NCBI GenBank assembly: GCA_964510235.1
Contig: CAZEBF010000019.1
Coordinates: 1 to 15,911, forward strand
Source of the DNA: CAYUUR01 sp964510235
Lineage (GTDB): Bacteria > Patescibacteriota > Saccharimonadia > Saccharimonadales > CAYUUR01
Direction of reading: 5' to 3'
DNA: 15,911 nucleotides
Under the pieces are notes generated by a model. It ran no database searches. It saw only the letters and a list, made by a program, of their open reading frames with translations, and had not been told where the DNA came from. The translations under genes and the position numbers were made by a program. Each line of letters starts with the position of its first letter. Within the stretch, counting starts at the first letter, position 1. Of the stretch, positions 8,007-14,935 are shown piece by piece.

Positions 8007-11000
8007 CTAGGGCTTAGCTGGAGTTGCTGGAGCTGCTCCGTCGGTAGACGGCTTTACTGGAGTATCAGACTTGGTTGATGACTGACGCTGGGTGATATCT
8101 TCTTCATCTCTCTTAATGTGTAGCGTACCTTCTGGATCGATAAATATAGTGTCGTCTTCTGTTTCGTCTTTGACAGGAGTCACATGTGTCTTGCGCAAGC
8201 GTATCTCACCATTGCCTTGATGCTCGTCCTCAGAAGGCGCCAGAGGCGTGGTAGGAGCTGGAGCGACTTGGAGTGGCTTGAAGGCCGGTTTGATGTCTTG
8301 TGGCGGCTCTACGACAGCCTGGCGATGTGCCAGTGGCTGATGGCTTGGCGCCGCAGCAGCTGGTTGTGGTACTCCGGTATGTGGGCCTGGTTCCGAAGAA
8401 GCTGGTGGCGTCATACCACTTGGCGGACTGGCCATGTAAGCGTGCGACGGTGCTGGGGCTGCTGGTGCTGATACTGGCACGTGAGCGACAGGCTGCTGTG
8501 GCACTGCTTGAGGTTGAGCCGGTGGTGTCGCGACAGGTGCAGCATATGGTGACTGAGCGGCACTCGTTGGATAGGCTGGGTGCGGCGCTGCAGCTGGTTG
8601 GCCACCAAAAGCACGAGGTGGTGCTTGCGCTGGTGCACGGCGCTTAGCCATCCAGTCATCAAGGAACGAACCAGTACTGGCTGGTCGGGCTGGCGGCCTG
8701 GCACCAGCAGGAGCTGGTCCATACGGACTTGGAGCCTGGCCTGGGTAGCCGGTCGGACGAGGCTGACCTGGTCCGGCCATCTGCGGCCGCGCACTTGGTG
8801 CTGCCGGTGGCGGCGTTGGTGAACGCAGTCGCTCCATAATCTCAGCCCCAACCTTGGCACGAGGCTTACCAAACTTAGCCGCTGACAACTGTTTAAGTGC
8901 CTGGCCCAGCTGTTCGTTCGGCTCACCCAACAGTGGGACGGTCGACATACTAAATGACTGTGTTGGTACACCTCCAACCAGCATACGTACCACAGCATTA
9001 TGGTTTGGTATACGCTGCAAATCATCCGGATCAAAGACTGGTGCAAACTGTTTAGCCAAGAACTCCGCGTCGTTAGTACCGACACGGAAAGCCACGATAG
9101 AACCGATGTTTCCAAACACGGCGTCACGAATCTCTTCGGTAAGCTGTGTTGTAAACTGGTTAGCAAGTGTCAGGTTCAAACGGTACTTTCGTGCTTCAGA
9201 CAAGATCGATGCAAATGAATCAGTCGAGAAGTTCTGGAACTCATCAACATACAGACAGAAGTCACGACGCTTGTTCTCGTCCAGGATGTCCGAACGACTC
9301 ATAGCAGCTGCCTGGAATTTCATAACAAAGATCATACCCAGGAGTCGCGAGTTCAACTCACCGGTCTTACCTTTTGTGAGATTAACTAGCAGAATTTTGC
9401 CTTCGTCCATGATCTGGCGAATGTTAAAGGCACTCTCGGTCTGACCGATGATGTTACGCATCATCTCGTTAGACAGGAAGGCGCCGAACTTACTAGCCAC
9501 CCAAGAAGTCACCTCACCGGCCTCATTGGAACGTTGGGCGCTCGGCCACTCTTTAGTCCAAAAATCGATAACGTTCTGATCAGTTACGTGCTTGAGCTTG
9601 GATTTCATGAAAGCTGGGTCAACCAACACTTTAGGTATATCAATAAAGGTTCCACCCTTTGGATCTGCCATCAGCAGCAAGGCACAGCTACGGAAGATAT
9701 GCTCAAAACGAGCACCAATCATACCCTGGCGATTCGGGTCATACAGCTTGTACAGCATACCGATAGCCTCTTGGATCAAGAAGTCCTTTTGGTCAGGATT
9801 ATCAAACTCAAACAGGTTGAGTCCGAGTGGATATTCCATGTCGGCCGGACAGAAGTAAATAACGTCCTCTGTGCGCTCCTTTGGCACCATAGACAGCAAA
9901 CGCTCTGCGCCATCACCGTGCGGATCAATGTAGGCAAAGCCCTTGCCGTCTAGCATGTCCTGCAGCGCCAGGTTCTCCATCATAGTTGACTTACCTGTAC
10001 CAGTTTGACCAACTAGATACATGTGACGCCGGCGATCTTCCACAGCTAAGCGGATTGGTTTTTTTATACCACGGAAGACGTTATAACCTAGGAATGTACC
10101 TGTCTCACTCATGCTACGCGGACCGTCAGCCTGCTTGGACGCCTGGCGCTCCAGCTGAGAGGTCGGAATGTTCTGTTGATCTGGGAAGTGGAACAGCGTG
10201 GCCAGCTCAACAGAGTTCAAAATATTCTGATTATTCTCTTGTGGGAAAAACCGCAGTATATAGGCTGTCACAAAACTATCGATGTCTTTGGCTGGTGTGA
10301 ATTTAAAGCCGTTACGGCCTGGCGCATCAAACAACGAAAATGAAGCTACGATGTTACTACGGATTGTCTGGGAACGTTGCACCACATTAGACGAGGCAAT
10401 CACGCGTATACAAACCTCATAACCTGGGTGACTGGTCTTGTCATCGATTGCATCTAGCACGGACTGTTCGTGTGACGACAAGTCTGGCTTATCGCTGCCA
10501 CCCTTATCTTTTTGTTCAGGTGGCTTAACCAGCGCAGTCGCTAGGTCTTTACCCCAAGAGCCAGCCGCTTGCGCTGCGCCCTTTTTACTCTTATCACCTT
10601 TGCGTTTTTTGCTTGCCACACTCTGGGCGGTCTTACGCCATTCGTTGTTGGCGGGCCGCATCAGGATCTGAATACCTGCCCCATCGTCTTTATCAAGGGT
10701 AGAAAGTGCGTTGAGTACAGATTGCATGGCGTCGCGCTTGAGGTCACGGAAGGTTGCTATCGGGTAGGCATAGGGTTCCTTGAGGCTGAGTTCACCACCT
10801 ACAGTTCCGCTGATTTTGCCGACAGGACTAAAGATATTGTGTTCAGCTACCTCTTCTAGTCGAGCGGTTGGATAAGCGCTGACAACCGCCTGTTTAACGA
10901 CATCAGCCAAAGCAATCGGCACAGCAGCGTAGAATTTTACAAAACCTTTACTACCAACAATCTCGAAGGCAAAGTGTCGCTGTCCGTAGAAGTTACTCTT

Positions 11001-11267
11001 AAAACCCTTCTGAACCGTACTATAGATAATGTTATAGATAATCTGGGCTTTAGAGACGTTCTCATCGTTAATCTCACGCATATCACGGCCAGCAGTCTGA
11101 GCGTCTTCGCTCAGTGGTGGCAGGTGGATGAGTAGCGGTACCATCTTGAGTCCGCGTTCGTAGTTCTTCTGCTCGCGCAACACTTTACGGGAGTGCATGA
11201 ATATAACAACGCCCACAACCGCTAAAATTCCTAATAAAACGACGAGGATTATGAGAAAAGCAACCAC
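8007..11267 (-). CDS. membrane-anchored VirD4/TraG-like (HerA-FtsK superfamily) ATPase
   Basis: Resembles the type IV secretion coupling ATPases common in Saccharibacteria. In 1086 aa: an N-terminal membrane helix (about 3-24) followed by basic residues; a mixed region to ~390 interrupted by a Lys-rich, probably disordered linker near 215-235; and the motor domain at about 400-815. Walker A is GQTGTGKS (420-427). Walker B is LYVDEFQ, with Asp675-Glu676. A TraG-type motif follows around ANQFTTQLTEEIRDAV (702-717), with YIDPHGDG at 447-454. Residues ~815-1086 form a Pro/Ala/Gln-rich, probably disordered tail, ending in a short Asp/Glu-rich conserved-looking block near TIFIDPEGTLHIKR. The start is GTG, one base after the upstream stop, with GAAGG five bases before it. 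It should pump DNA or protein at the inner membrane. No VirB4, relaxase or pilin gene is in the window, so the transported substrate is unknown. Confidence 0.88.
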   Translation of the reverse strand: MVAFLIILVVLLGILAVVGVVIFMHSRKVLREQKNYERGLKMVPLLIHLPPLSEDAQTAGRDMREINDENVSKAQIIYNIIYSTVQKGFKSNFYGQRHFAFEIVGSKGFVKFYAAVPIALADVVKQAVVSAYPTARLEEVAEHNIFSPVGKISGTVGGELSLKEPYAYPIATFRDLKRDAMQSVLNALSTLDKDDGAGIQILMRPANNEWRKTAQSVASKKRKGDKSKKGAAQAAGSWGKDLATALVKPPEQKDKGGSDKPDLSSHEQSVLDAIDDKTSHPGYEVCIRVIASSNVVQRSQTIRSNIVASFSLFDAPGRNGFKFTPAKDIDSFVTAYILRFFPQENNQNILNSVELATLFHFPDQQNIPTSQLERQASKQADGPRSMSETGTFLGYNVFRGIKKPIRLAVEDRRRHMYLVGQTGTGKSTMMENLALQDMLDGKGFAYIDPHGDGAERLLSMVPKERTEDVIYFCPADMEYPLGLNLFEFDNPDQKDFLIQEAIGMLYKLYDPNRQGMIGARFEHIFRSCALLLMADPKGGTFIDIPKVLVDPAFMKSKLKHVTDQNVIDFWTKEWPSAQRSNEAGEVTSWVASKFGAFLSNEMMRNIIGQTESAFNIRQIMDEGKILLVNLTKGKTGELNSRLLGMIFVMKFQAAAMSRSDILDENKRRDFCLYVDEFQNFSTDSFASILSEARKYRLNLTLANQFTTQLTEEIRDAVFGNIGSIVAFRVGTNDAEFLAKQFAPVFDPDDLQRIPNHNAVVRMLVGGVPTQSFSMSTVPLLGEPNEQLGQALKQLSAAKFGKPRAKVGAEIMERLRSPTPPPAAPSARPQMAGPGQPRPTGYPGQAPSPYGPAPAGARPPARPASTGSFLDDWMAKRRAPAQAPPRAFGGQPAAAPHPAYPTSAAQSPYAAPVATPPAQPQAVPQQPVAHVPVSAPAAPAPSHAYMASPPSGMTPPASSEPGPHTGVPQPAAAAPSHQPLAHRQAVVEPPQDIKPAFKPLQVAPAPTTPLAPSEDEHQGNGEIRLRKTHVTPVKDETEDDTIFIDPEGTLHIKRDEEDITQRQSSTKSDTPVKPSTDGAAPATPAKP

Positions 11268-11268
11268 G

Positions 11269-11673
11269 CTAGCCTTCGCTCAACTTTAGATCTTTGTTAT
11301 AGCGCTTCTTGATGTAGTCAGCTTTCATCTGATTGATCTGCTTGTTTTGTAGGTGAGGATCATTCTTGGTCTTATCGACGATCGCCTTAGCTCGGACAAC
11401 CCACTCTTTCTCTATGAGATCGGAATCATCAGCCGCTAAGTCATCGGAGAGCTGTGGAGCTGCCTGCTGAGGTGCACTGCTAGCAGACGGTGCAGGTGCC
11501 TGAGGTGGTGGTGCGCCAACTGGAGCTGCCTGATTGACCGGTGGTGGCGGCAAACTAACTTCACCACCTACTCCGCCCAGCGCCTCGCCGGCTGGTGGAG
11601 TGACAGGAAGAGAGTCGTGCCTTTGGGGCAGCGGCAAATTCAAGCTCTCGTGGTGGTTAGTATCTGGTTGCAT
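11269..11673 (-). CDS. 134-aa protein with Pro-rich N-half and charged helical C-half, partner of the ATPase
   Basis: Residues 1-80 are Pro/Ala-rich and probably disordered. Residues ~84-134 form a charged, helical module (LIEKEWVVRAKAIVDKTKND, then QMKADYIKKRYNKDLKLSE). From memory, this C-terminal module recurs next to VirD4-like ATPases in CPR genomes; I cannot verify that here. There is no signal peptide, so it is likely cytoplasmic and may dock on the ATPase, whose own tail has a similar Pro/Ala composition. The stop is one base from the ATPase start, a tight operon link. The ATG at 11673 has no Shine-Dalgarno and lies about 3 bases after the predicted transcription start. Confidence 0.75.
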   Translation of the reverse strand: MQPDTNHHESLNLPLPQRHDSLPVTPPAGEALGGVGGEVSLPPPPVNQAAPVGAPPPQAPAPSASSAPQQAAPQLSDDLAADDSDLIEKEWVVRAKAIVDKTKNDPHLQNKQINQMKADYIKKRYNKDLKLSEG

Positions 11674-11683
11674 CTTAGTCTTG

Positions 11684-11711
11684 ATTATAGCAAATTACCC
11701 TTCTGCTTGAA
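11684..11711 (-). promoter_or_regulatory. extended -10 promoter of the 134-aa gene and ATPase, near-leaderless
   Basis: A perfect extended -10, TGCTATAAT (-10 at 11684-11689), with a weak -35 TTCAAG (11706-11711, 16-base spacer). Start expected near 11677, leaving about 3 bases before the ATG at 11673. It lets the last two genes be expressed without the upstream 4-TM gene. Confidence 0.6.
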
Positions 11712-11720
11712 CAGAGGAGA

Positions 11721-12068
11721 TTATTGATTAAATATATGGCTCCTGCGGATGTAGAAACCGGTGATGAGCAAGAGGACGACGAGCAGCACAATATCCCGGG
11801 TCGTTAGCTGCTGCACAGAGCTCAAAAGTATTAAAGCCACAGGCAAGAACGCTACAGATATAGCGATAGCATTCTTACGAGCAACAGATAAACTTGGCAG
11901 CAGCCGTTGTAACAAGAACATCGTAATTTGATGTATTAATACGAATAAAAGCACGAACGGCATCATCAATACAACTAGTGGTGCATCTAGAGGATCGGTT
12001 AGGAGCAAGACAGCGAGCAATAGACTGCCTGCCACTGTTGCGCGAATGATGTATGCGTACTGTTTCAT
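11721..12068 (-). CDS. small integral membrane protein, 115 aa, four predicted helices
   Basis: Very hydrophobic. Segments lie at about 8-24, 28-53, 67-83 and 92-106, with a short positively charged C-end (IRRSHIFNQ). I do not recognise the family. It lies 47 bases upstream of the 134-aa gene on the same strand and could be a membrane component of the same machinery. No good promoter lies between its ATG and the intrinsic terminator that ends only 24 bases upstream. Its transcription may therefore depend on read-through of that terminator, or on a weak TAAAAT -10 in the gap. No clear Shine-Dalgarno. Confidence 0.7.
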   Translation of the reverse strand: MKQYAYIIRATVAGSLLLAVLLLTDPLDAPLVVLMMPFVLLFVLIHQITMFLLQRLLPSLSVARKNAIAISVAFLPVALILLSSVQQLTTRDIVLLVVLLLITGFYIRRSHIFNQ

Positions 12069-12092
12069 CAGATAAACTTTAGCATTTTACAT

Positions 12093-12120
12093 AAAAAAAC
12101 ACCACGTACTCTGTGGTGTT
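12093..12120 (-). terminator. intrinsic terminator of the 214-nt RNA, possible attenuator
   Basis: On the minus strand AACACCAC (12113-12120) pairs with GTGGTGTT (12098-12105), 8 perfect pairs with a 7-base loop, followed by a run of seven T residues. It ends 24 bases before the start codon of the 4-TM membrane protein. Confidence 0.8.
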
Positions 12121-12306
12121 CACTGACACTAAGAGGTAGCCTGGACGACAAATCCGCCGCTATATTAGACTATTGAGCGCTTGTCGTCCGTAGGCTTAGA
12201 CTGACCGCTCATGCAGTGCTTTAGGCACAGCAGAGCGACGATAACTTTAGAACCTCGTAGAACCTTTTGAAGAGAATTTGTAAGCTTTTTGTGTTCGTAA
12301 CTTACG
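12093..12306 (-). ncRNA. candidate structured non-coding RNA, ~214 nt, unknown family
   Basis: This fills most of a 353-base gap without a protein gene (12069-12421). It is bounded by a strong promoter and an intrinsic terminator. Hairpin 1 (12206-12237): CGCTC/GAGCG, TGC/GCA and GTGC/GCAC, 12 pairs with a CTAAA loop. Hairpin 2 (12138-12196): GGACGACAA/TTGTCGTCC stacked, across a 2-base bulge, on AGCCT/AGGCT, 14 pairs, with a possible inner CGCT/AGCG. A weaker 5' hairpin, GTAAG/CTTAC, is at 12280-12304, and AGGTTCTA is repeated around 12248-12266. I looked for RNase P, tmRNA, SRP and tRNA hallmarks and found none. It is not an obvious 6S rod, since the ends do not pair. It may be a free small RNA, or a leader controlling the membrane-protein/ATPase operon. 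Confidence 0.6.
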
Positions 12307-12312
12307 CTTATC

Positions 12313-12341
12313 AATCTACTACAGCATAAGCAGTTTGTCAA
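12313..12341 (-). promoter_or_regulatory. promoter of the 214-nt RNA
   Basis: Minus-strand perfect TTGACA (12336-12341), a 17-base spacer and TAGATT (12313-12318, two mismatches). Start expected at about 12305-12307. It lies 80 bases past the stop of the peptidase gene, with no start codon and Shine-Dalgarno following. Confidence 0.75.
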
Positions 12342-12421
12342 TAGATTACTTGGCTTTTATAACAACGATACAGATTGAGTGTGGGCATAGATTACGTTGT
12401 GTTTTGCACATTCAAATTATC

Positions 12422-13090
12422 TTAATCTTTGTTTTGTAGCCAGATAACGGTCGGACAAATGCCAATATAGTACTTAAGTGAACGAGTGGCAGTAGCCAGC
12501 TTAACACGTGATACGCGGCGCGTCTGTCCGGTCCATGGATCCATGATTTTTAGCATCTTTGCTGTGCGACCCAGCACGACAATGTAGTGTGGCTGATGCT
12601 CGTGCCAACCAAGCGTGTGCATATCAATGTTGATGATATATGGCATAGGCCACCCAAATTGTATAATCTGCGAGATACTGCCGGACTGAACGCTTATGGT
12701 ACTGTTGGTTGAATTCTGCACTAAGTAACGAGTATAGGTTCTACTTGCCAGCACCATGTGTAGGTTAGCGTATTCATCGCCGTACCTCATCATGAAAGCC
12801 ATCGCCATACTAAGGCCATAGTTTTCGCGGAAAGCAAACAAACCTTCCATAATCATGTTCCGCTCGTAGTGTAGCGTCGGCTTGAGTCCACCAACATACG
12901 CGAGGCAGATTGCTAGGCAGCCCTGCCCGCTTTTTTGTCGATATGGTAGTGTATCCATGCTGCGTAGCACTCTAGCTTTTGTATTTATATACGCAAGTCC
13001 TATCAAAACCATGCAAAATAGACGCCTAATGAGCCCGATACGGCCTGCCTTACCAAAAGTTATGCACAGGTTTGTTACAAAAATAATCAT
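12422..13090 (-). CDS. C39/papain-like cysteine peptidase family protein
   Basis: 222 aa with a recognisable papain-fold triad: Gln52 (oxyanion hole) six residues before the nucleophile Cys58 in QKSGQGCLAICLA, His168 in QPHYIVVLG, and Asp184 in MDPWTG. The Gln-Cys spacing of six and the HYIVV/DPWTG pattern match C39-type bacteriocin-processing peptidases and their stand-alone relatives. Most C39 domains are fused to an ABC transporter; here only the peptidase is present and no transporter is nearby. The N-terminal ~44 residues contain a short hydrophobic stretch (LFCMVLIGLAYI, 25-36) that may anchor it. A shorter start at Met45 (12958) would remove that stretch. The ATG at 13090 is kept because a promoter lies just upstream. 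No Shine-Dalgarno is seen. Substrate unknown. Confidence 0.75.
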   Translation of the reverse strand: MIIFVTNLCITFGKAGRIGLIRRLFCMVLIGLAYINTKARVLRSMDTLPYRQKSGQGCLAICLAYVGGLKPTLHYERNMIMEGLFAFRENYGLSMAMAFMMRYGDEYANLHMVLASRTYTRYLVQNSTNSTISVQSGSISQIIQFGWPMPYIINIDMHTLGWHEHQPHYIVVLGRTAKMLKIMDPWTGQTRRVSRVKLATATRSLKYYIGICPTVIWLQNKD

Positions 13091-13097
13091 AATCGTG

Positions 13098-13126
13098 TTG
13101 ACATCGAAATCGCTAATTTATAAGAT
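13098..13126 (+). promoter_or_regulatory. promoter of the plus-strand ~165-nt RNA
   Basis: Perfect TTGACA (13098-13103), a 17-base spacer and TAAGAT (13121-13126, two mismatches). Start expected at about 13131-13133, exactly where the first hairpin begins. Its -10 overlaps that of the divergent peptidase promoter. Confidence 0.6.
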
Positions 13127-13145
13127 AGGGACAGCACTTGAACAA
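13117..13145 (-). promoter_or_regulatory. promoter of the peptidase gene
   Basis: Minus-strand TTGTTC (13140-13145), a 17-base spacer and TATAAA (13117-13122). Start near 13110, about 20 bases before the ATG at 13090. It shares bases with the divergent plus-strand promoter, so the two may exclude each other. Confidence 0.45.
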
Positions 13146-13298
13146 ATAAAGTGCTCAAAAACAAAAAGATTCAAAAACAACGGCTTCTCGCAAGCCGTTG
13201 TTCCATAAAAAGAAACAGTTTAAAATCTAAAACCAAATCTAAAACTTTAAACAAACTACTACTAAAAAAACCTGCCCTCGCCGGCAGGTTTTTTTAGT
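13132..13298 (+). ncRNA. candidate A-rich small RNA, ~165 nt, unknown family
   Basis: It has a promoter in front and a terminator at the end. The 5' end is a hairpin, AGCACTT/AAGTGCT (13133-13155, 7 pairs). A strong hairpin follows, AACAACGGCTT/AAGCCGTTGTT (13176-13202, 11 pairs, 5-base loop). The linker after it is A-rich and almost without G. That linker contains AAATCTAAAAC twice (13223-13233, 13235-13245) inside an inverted repeat, GTTTAAA/TTTAAAC (13218-13252). The sequence TCAAAAACAA also occurs twice between the first two hairpins. The frame holds no convincing protein. Alternatives are an attenuated leader of comM, or, for the central hairpin, a minus-strand terminator, since it is followed on that strand by T-runs. 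Confidence 0.5.
13261..13298. terminator. bidirectional intrinsic terminator
   Basis: A perfect 16-base-pair inverted repeat, ACTAAAAAAACCTGCC with GGCAGGTTTTTTTAGT, and a 6-base loop (13277-13282). The GC core is flanked by seven A and seven T, so it works in either direction. On the plus strand it ends the small RNA 43 bases before comM. Confidence 0.9.
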
Positions 13299-13340
13299 CT
13301 GGATTTTTCCCAACCAAGCTGTATAGTAAGCAGTATCGTT

Positions 13341-14855
13341 ATGGGTGCAACAGTCTTAAGTATTATTGAGAGTGGTCTCAACGGCAATATCATTGACGTT
13401 GAGTGTCACATGACAAACGGCCTGCCAGGCATTGTGATTGTCGGCGCAGCCGGCAAGGCCGTGGATGAATCGAAGGAACGCATTCGTGCTGCTTTTGCCA
13501 GCGGCAGTATTCCCTTGCCTCGTAAAAGAATCGCTATCAACCTTGCTCCTGCCGACCTGCCCAAGGATGGTGCGTGTTTTGATATACCGATTGCGGCTGC
13601 CATTTTGACCCAGAACGGCACACCTTCTGTTGCCCTACCTGGGGACTCGCTCTATATAGGTGAGTTAGCTCTTGACGGCGCAACACGGCCTGTTCGCGGT
13701 ATCATCGGTAAAATACTTGCAGCCCGCGCCAAAGGCTATACCCATTTCATTATTCCGTCTGGCAATCTTACACAGGCACAGCTCATCCCAGACATCACTG
13801 TCTTCCCTATTGCCCACCTTCGCGAGATCTACGAGCACCTTGGTGGCGTCAAACAATTGCAATCAGTCCATACCCAGGCTGCAGTAACAGAAGTGCCCAA
13901 GAAGACCGTATCAGCCCATGACTTTAAAGAAGTTGTAGGTCAGCACCGTGCCAAGCGAGCATTAGAAATTGCTGCTGCTGGCGGCCACAACGTATTACTA
14001 AATGGACCGCCGGGTGCCGGTAAGAGCATGTTAGCTCGCGCCCTACCGTCTATTTTACCTCCGTTGCAACGTGAAGAAATCCTGGAGATTACGCACTTAC
14101 ATAGCTTGGCTAGTAGAAACTTTGACGAGATTATCGCCGACCGACCGTTTCGCTCACCGCATCATAGCTCCAGCTCAACTGCCATCTTGGGCGGCGGACA
14201 AAACCCTATGCCCGGCGAGATCAGCCTGAGCCACCACGGTGTGTTGTTCTTTGACGAGTTCCCCGAGTTTAGCCGCATGACTATTGAAGCATTGCGCCAA
14301 CCACTCGAAGACGGTGAGATCAGCGTGGCACGCGCCAAAGAGAGCGTCACCTACCCAGCCGCCTTTATACTGGTTGCTACCGCCAACCCTTGCCCATGCG
14401 GCTACTACGGTAGCCAGAAGCCTTGCCAATGCTTACCTCAGCAGATTATTCGTTATGAAAAGAAGTTGTCTGGGCCAATCTTAGACCGCATCGACCTCTA
14501 CATAGATGTTGAGGAAGTGGCCCACGAGAGACTTCTCAAATCCGAGGACACCGAAGAAGCCAGCAGCACCATCCTGCAAAGAGTGTCCGACGCTCGCGGT
14601 CGCCAGGCACGGCGCTTTGGCCACGCCAGGCTGAATCGCACTATGAGCAATCGAGACATCAAACAATATAGTCTTCTGGAGGCCAAGGCCGAGCAGCTGC
14701 TCAACCAAGCTGCTCTCAAACTCGGCCTCTCAGCTCGTGGCTATATGCGTTGCATAAAAGTGGCTCGAACTATCGCTGACCTCGAGAAAAGTGACGCTAT
14801 TACGACGGCTCACATCAGCGAAGCCTTGCAATATCGGCGACGGATTTCTGCCTAA
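13341..14855 (+). CDS. comM: ComM/YifB-type Mg-chelatase-like AAA+ ATPase
   Basis: ComM is a hexameric helicase that drives branch migration when incoming DNA recombines into the chromosome during natural transformation. The 504 aa match full family length. The N-terminal ChlI-like domain covers ~1-170 (GLPGIVIVG, NLAPADLPKDG). The AAA+ core has Walker A GPPGAGKS (222-229) and Walker B LFFDEF (302-307). Sensor TANP is followed by a four-cysteine zinc site (Cys351, 353, 362, 364 in CPCGYYGSQKPCQC). The C-terminal lid domain runs to the end. The start at 13341 gives the usual family N-terminus (TVLSIIESGLNG). No Shine-Dalgarno is present; a TATAGT at 13322-13327 could be a -10 giving a very short leader, but its -35 is poor. 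It suggests this lineage can take up and recombine DNA. Confidence 0.95.
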   Translation: MGATVLSIIESGLNGNIIDVECHMTNGLPGIVIVGAAGKAVDESKERIRAAFASGSIPLPRKRIAINLAPADLPKDGACFDIPIAAAILTQNGTPSVALPGDSLYIGELALDGATRPVRGIIGKILAARAKGYTHFIIPSGNLTQAQLIPDITVFPIAHLREIYEHLGGVKQLQSVHTQAAVTEVPKKTVSAHDFKEVVGQHRAKRALEIAAAGGHNVLLNGPPGAGKSMLARALPSILPPLQREEILEITHLHSLASRNFDEIIADRPFRSPHHSSSSTAILGGGQNPMPGEISLSHHGVLFFDEFPEFSRMTIEALRQPLEDGEISVARAKESVTYPAAFILVATANPCPCGYYGSQKPCQCLPQQIIRYEKKLSGPILDRIDLYIDVEEVAHERLLKSEDTEEASSTILQRVSDARGRQARRFGHARLNRTMSNRDIKQYSLLEAKAEQLLNQAALKLGLSARGYMRCIKVARTIADLEKSDAITTAHISEALQYRRRISA

Positions 14856-14869
14856 ATACCATAAGATAG

Positions 14870-14898
14870 TTGACCCCTGTTGGTCCATCTGTTACAAT
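14870..14898 (+). promoter_or_regulatory. promoter of infC-rpmI-rplT
   Basis: TTGACC (14870-14875), a 17-base spacer and TACAAT (14893-14898), one mismatch each. Start expected at about 14905. This rules out the upstream TTG (14870) and ATG (14897) as infC starts, since both lie inside the promoter. Confidence 0.8.
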
Positions 14899-14935
14899 GA
14901 CTGCAAATCCGTTAATTAACGAGGAGAACGATCGT

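Noticed and set aside
8180..9440. Several long plus-strand frames opposite the ATPase gene
   Set aside because: They are Trp/Arg/Ser-rich shadows of the Pro/Ala-rich coding strand, with no family resemblance or ribosome sites.
12164..12213. 15-codon reading frame (MSGQSKPTDDKRSIV) inside the minus-strand RNA
   Set aside because: It has no Shine-Dalgarno, lies within paired hairpin arms, and is of chance length. It also lacks an ALAA-type end, so it is not a tmRNA tag.
13060..13068. TTATGCACA, a match to the DnaA-box pattern
   Set aside because: It is a single copy inside a coding region with no cluster or AT-rich unwinding element, so it does not support an origin.
13160..13205. Minus-strand terminator or 11-codon frame at the AACAACGGCTT hairpin
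   Set aside because: The hairpin plus T-runs could end minus-strand transcripts, but no gene or promoter feeding it was found. The short frame has no ribosome site.
14870..14935. Longer IF-3 starting at TTG 14870 or ATG 14897
   Set aside because: Both codons lie inside the TTGACC-17-TACAAT promoter, upstream of the expected mRNA start, and add residues absent from IF-3.
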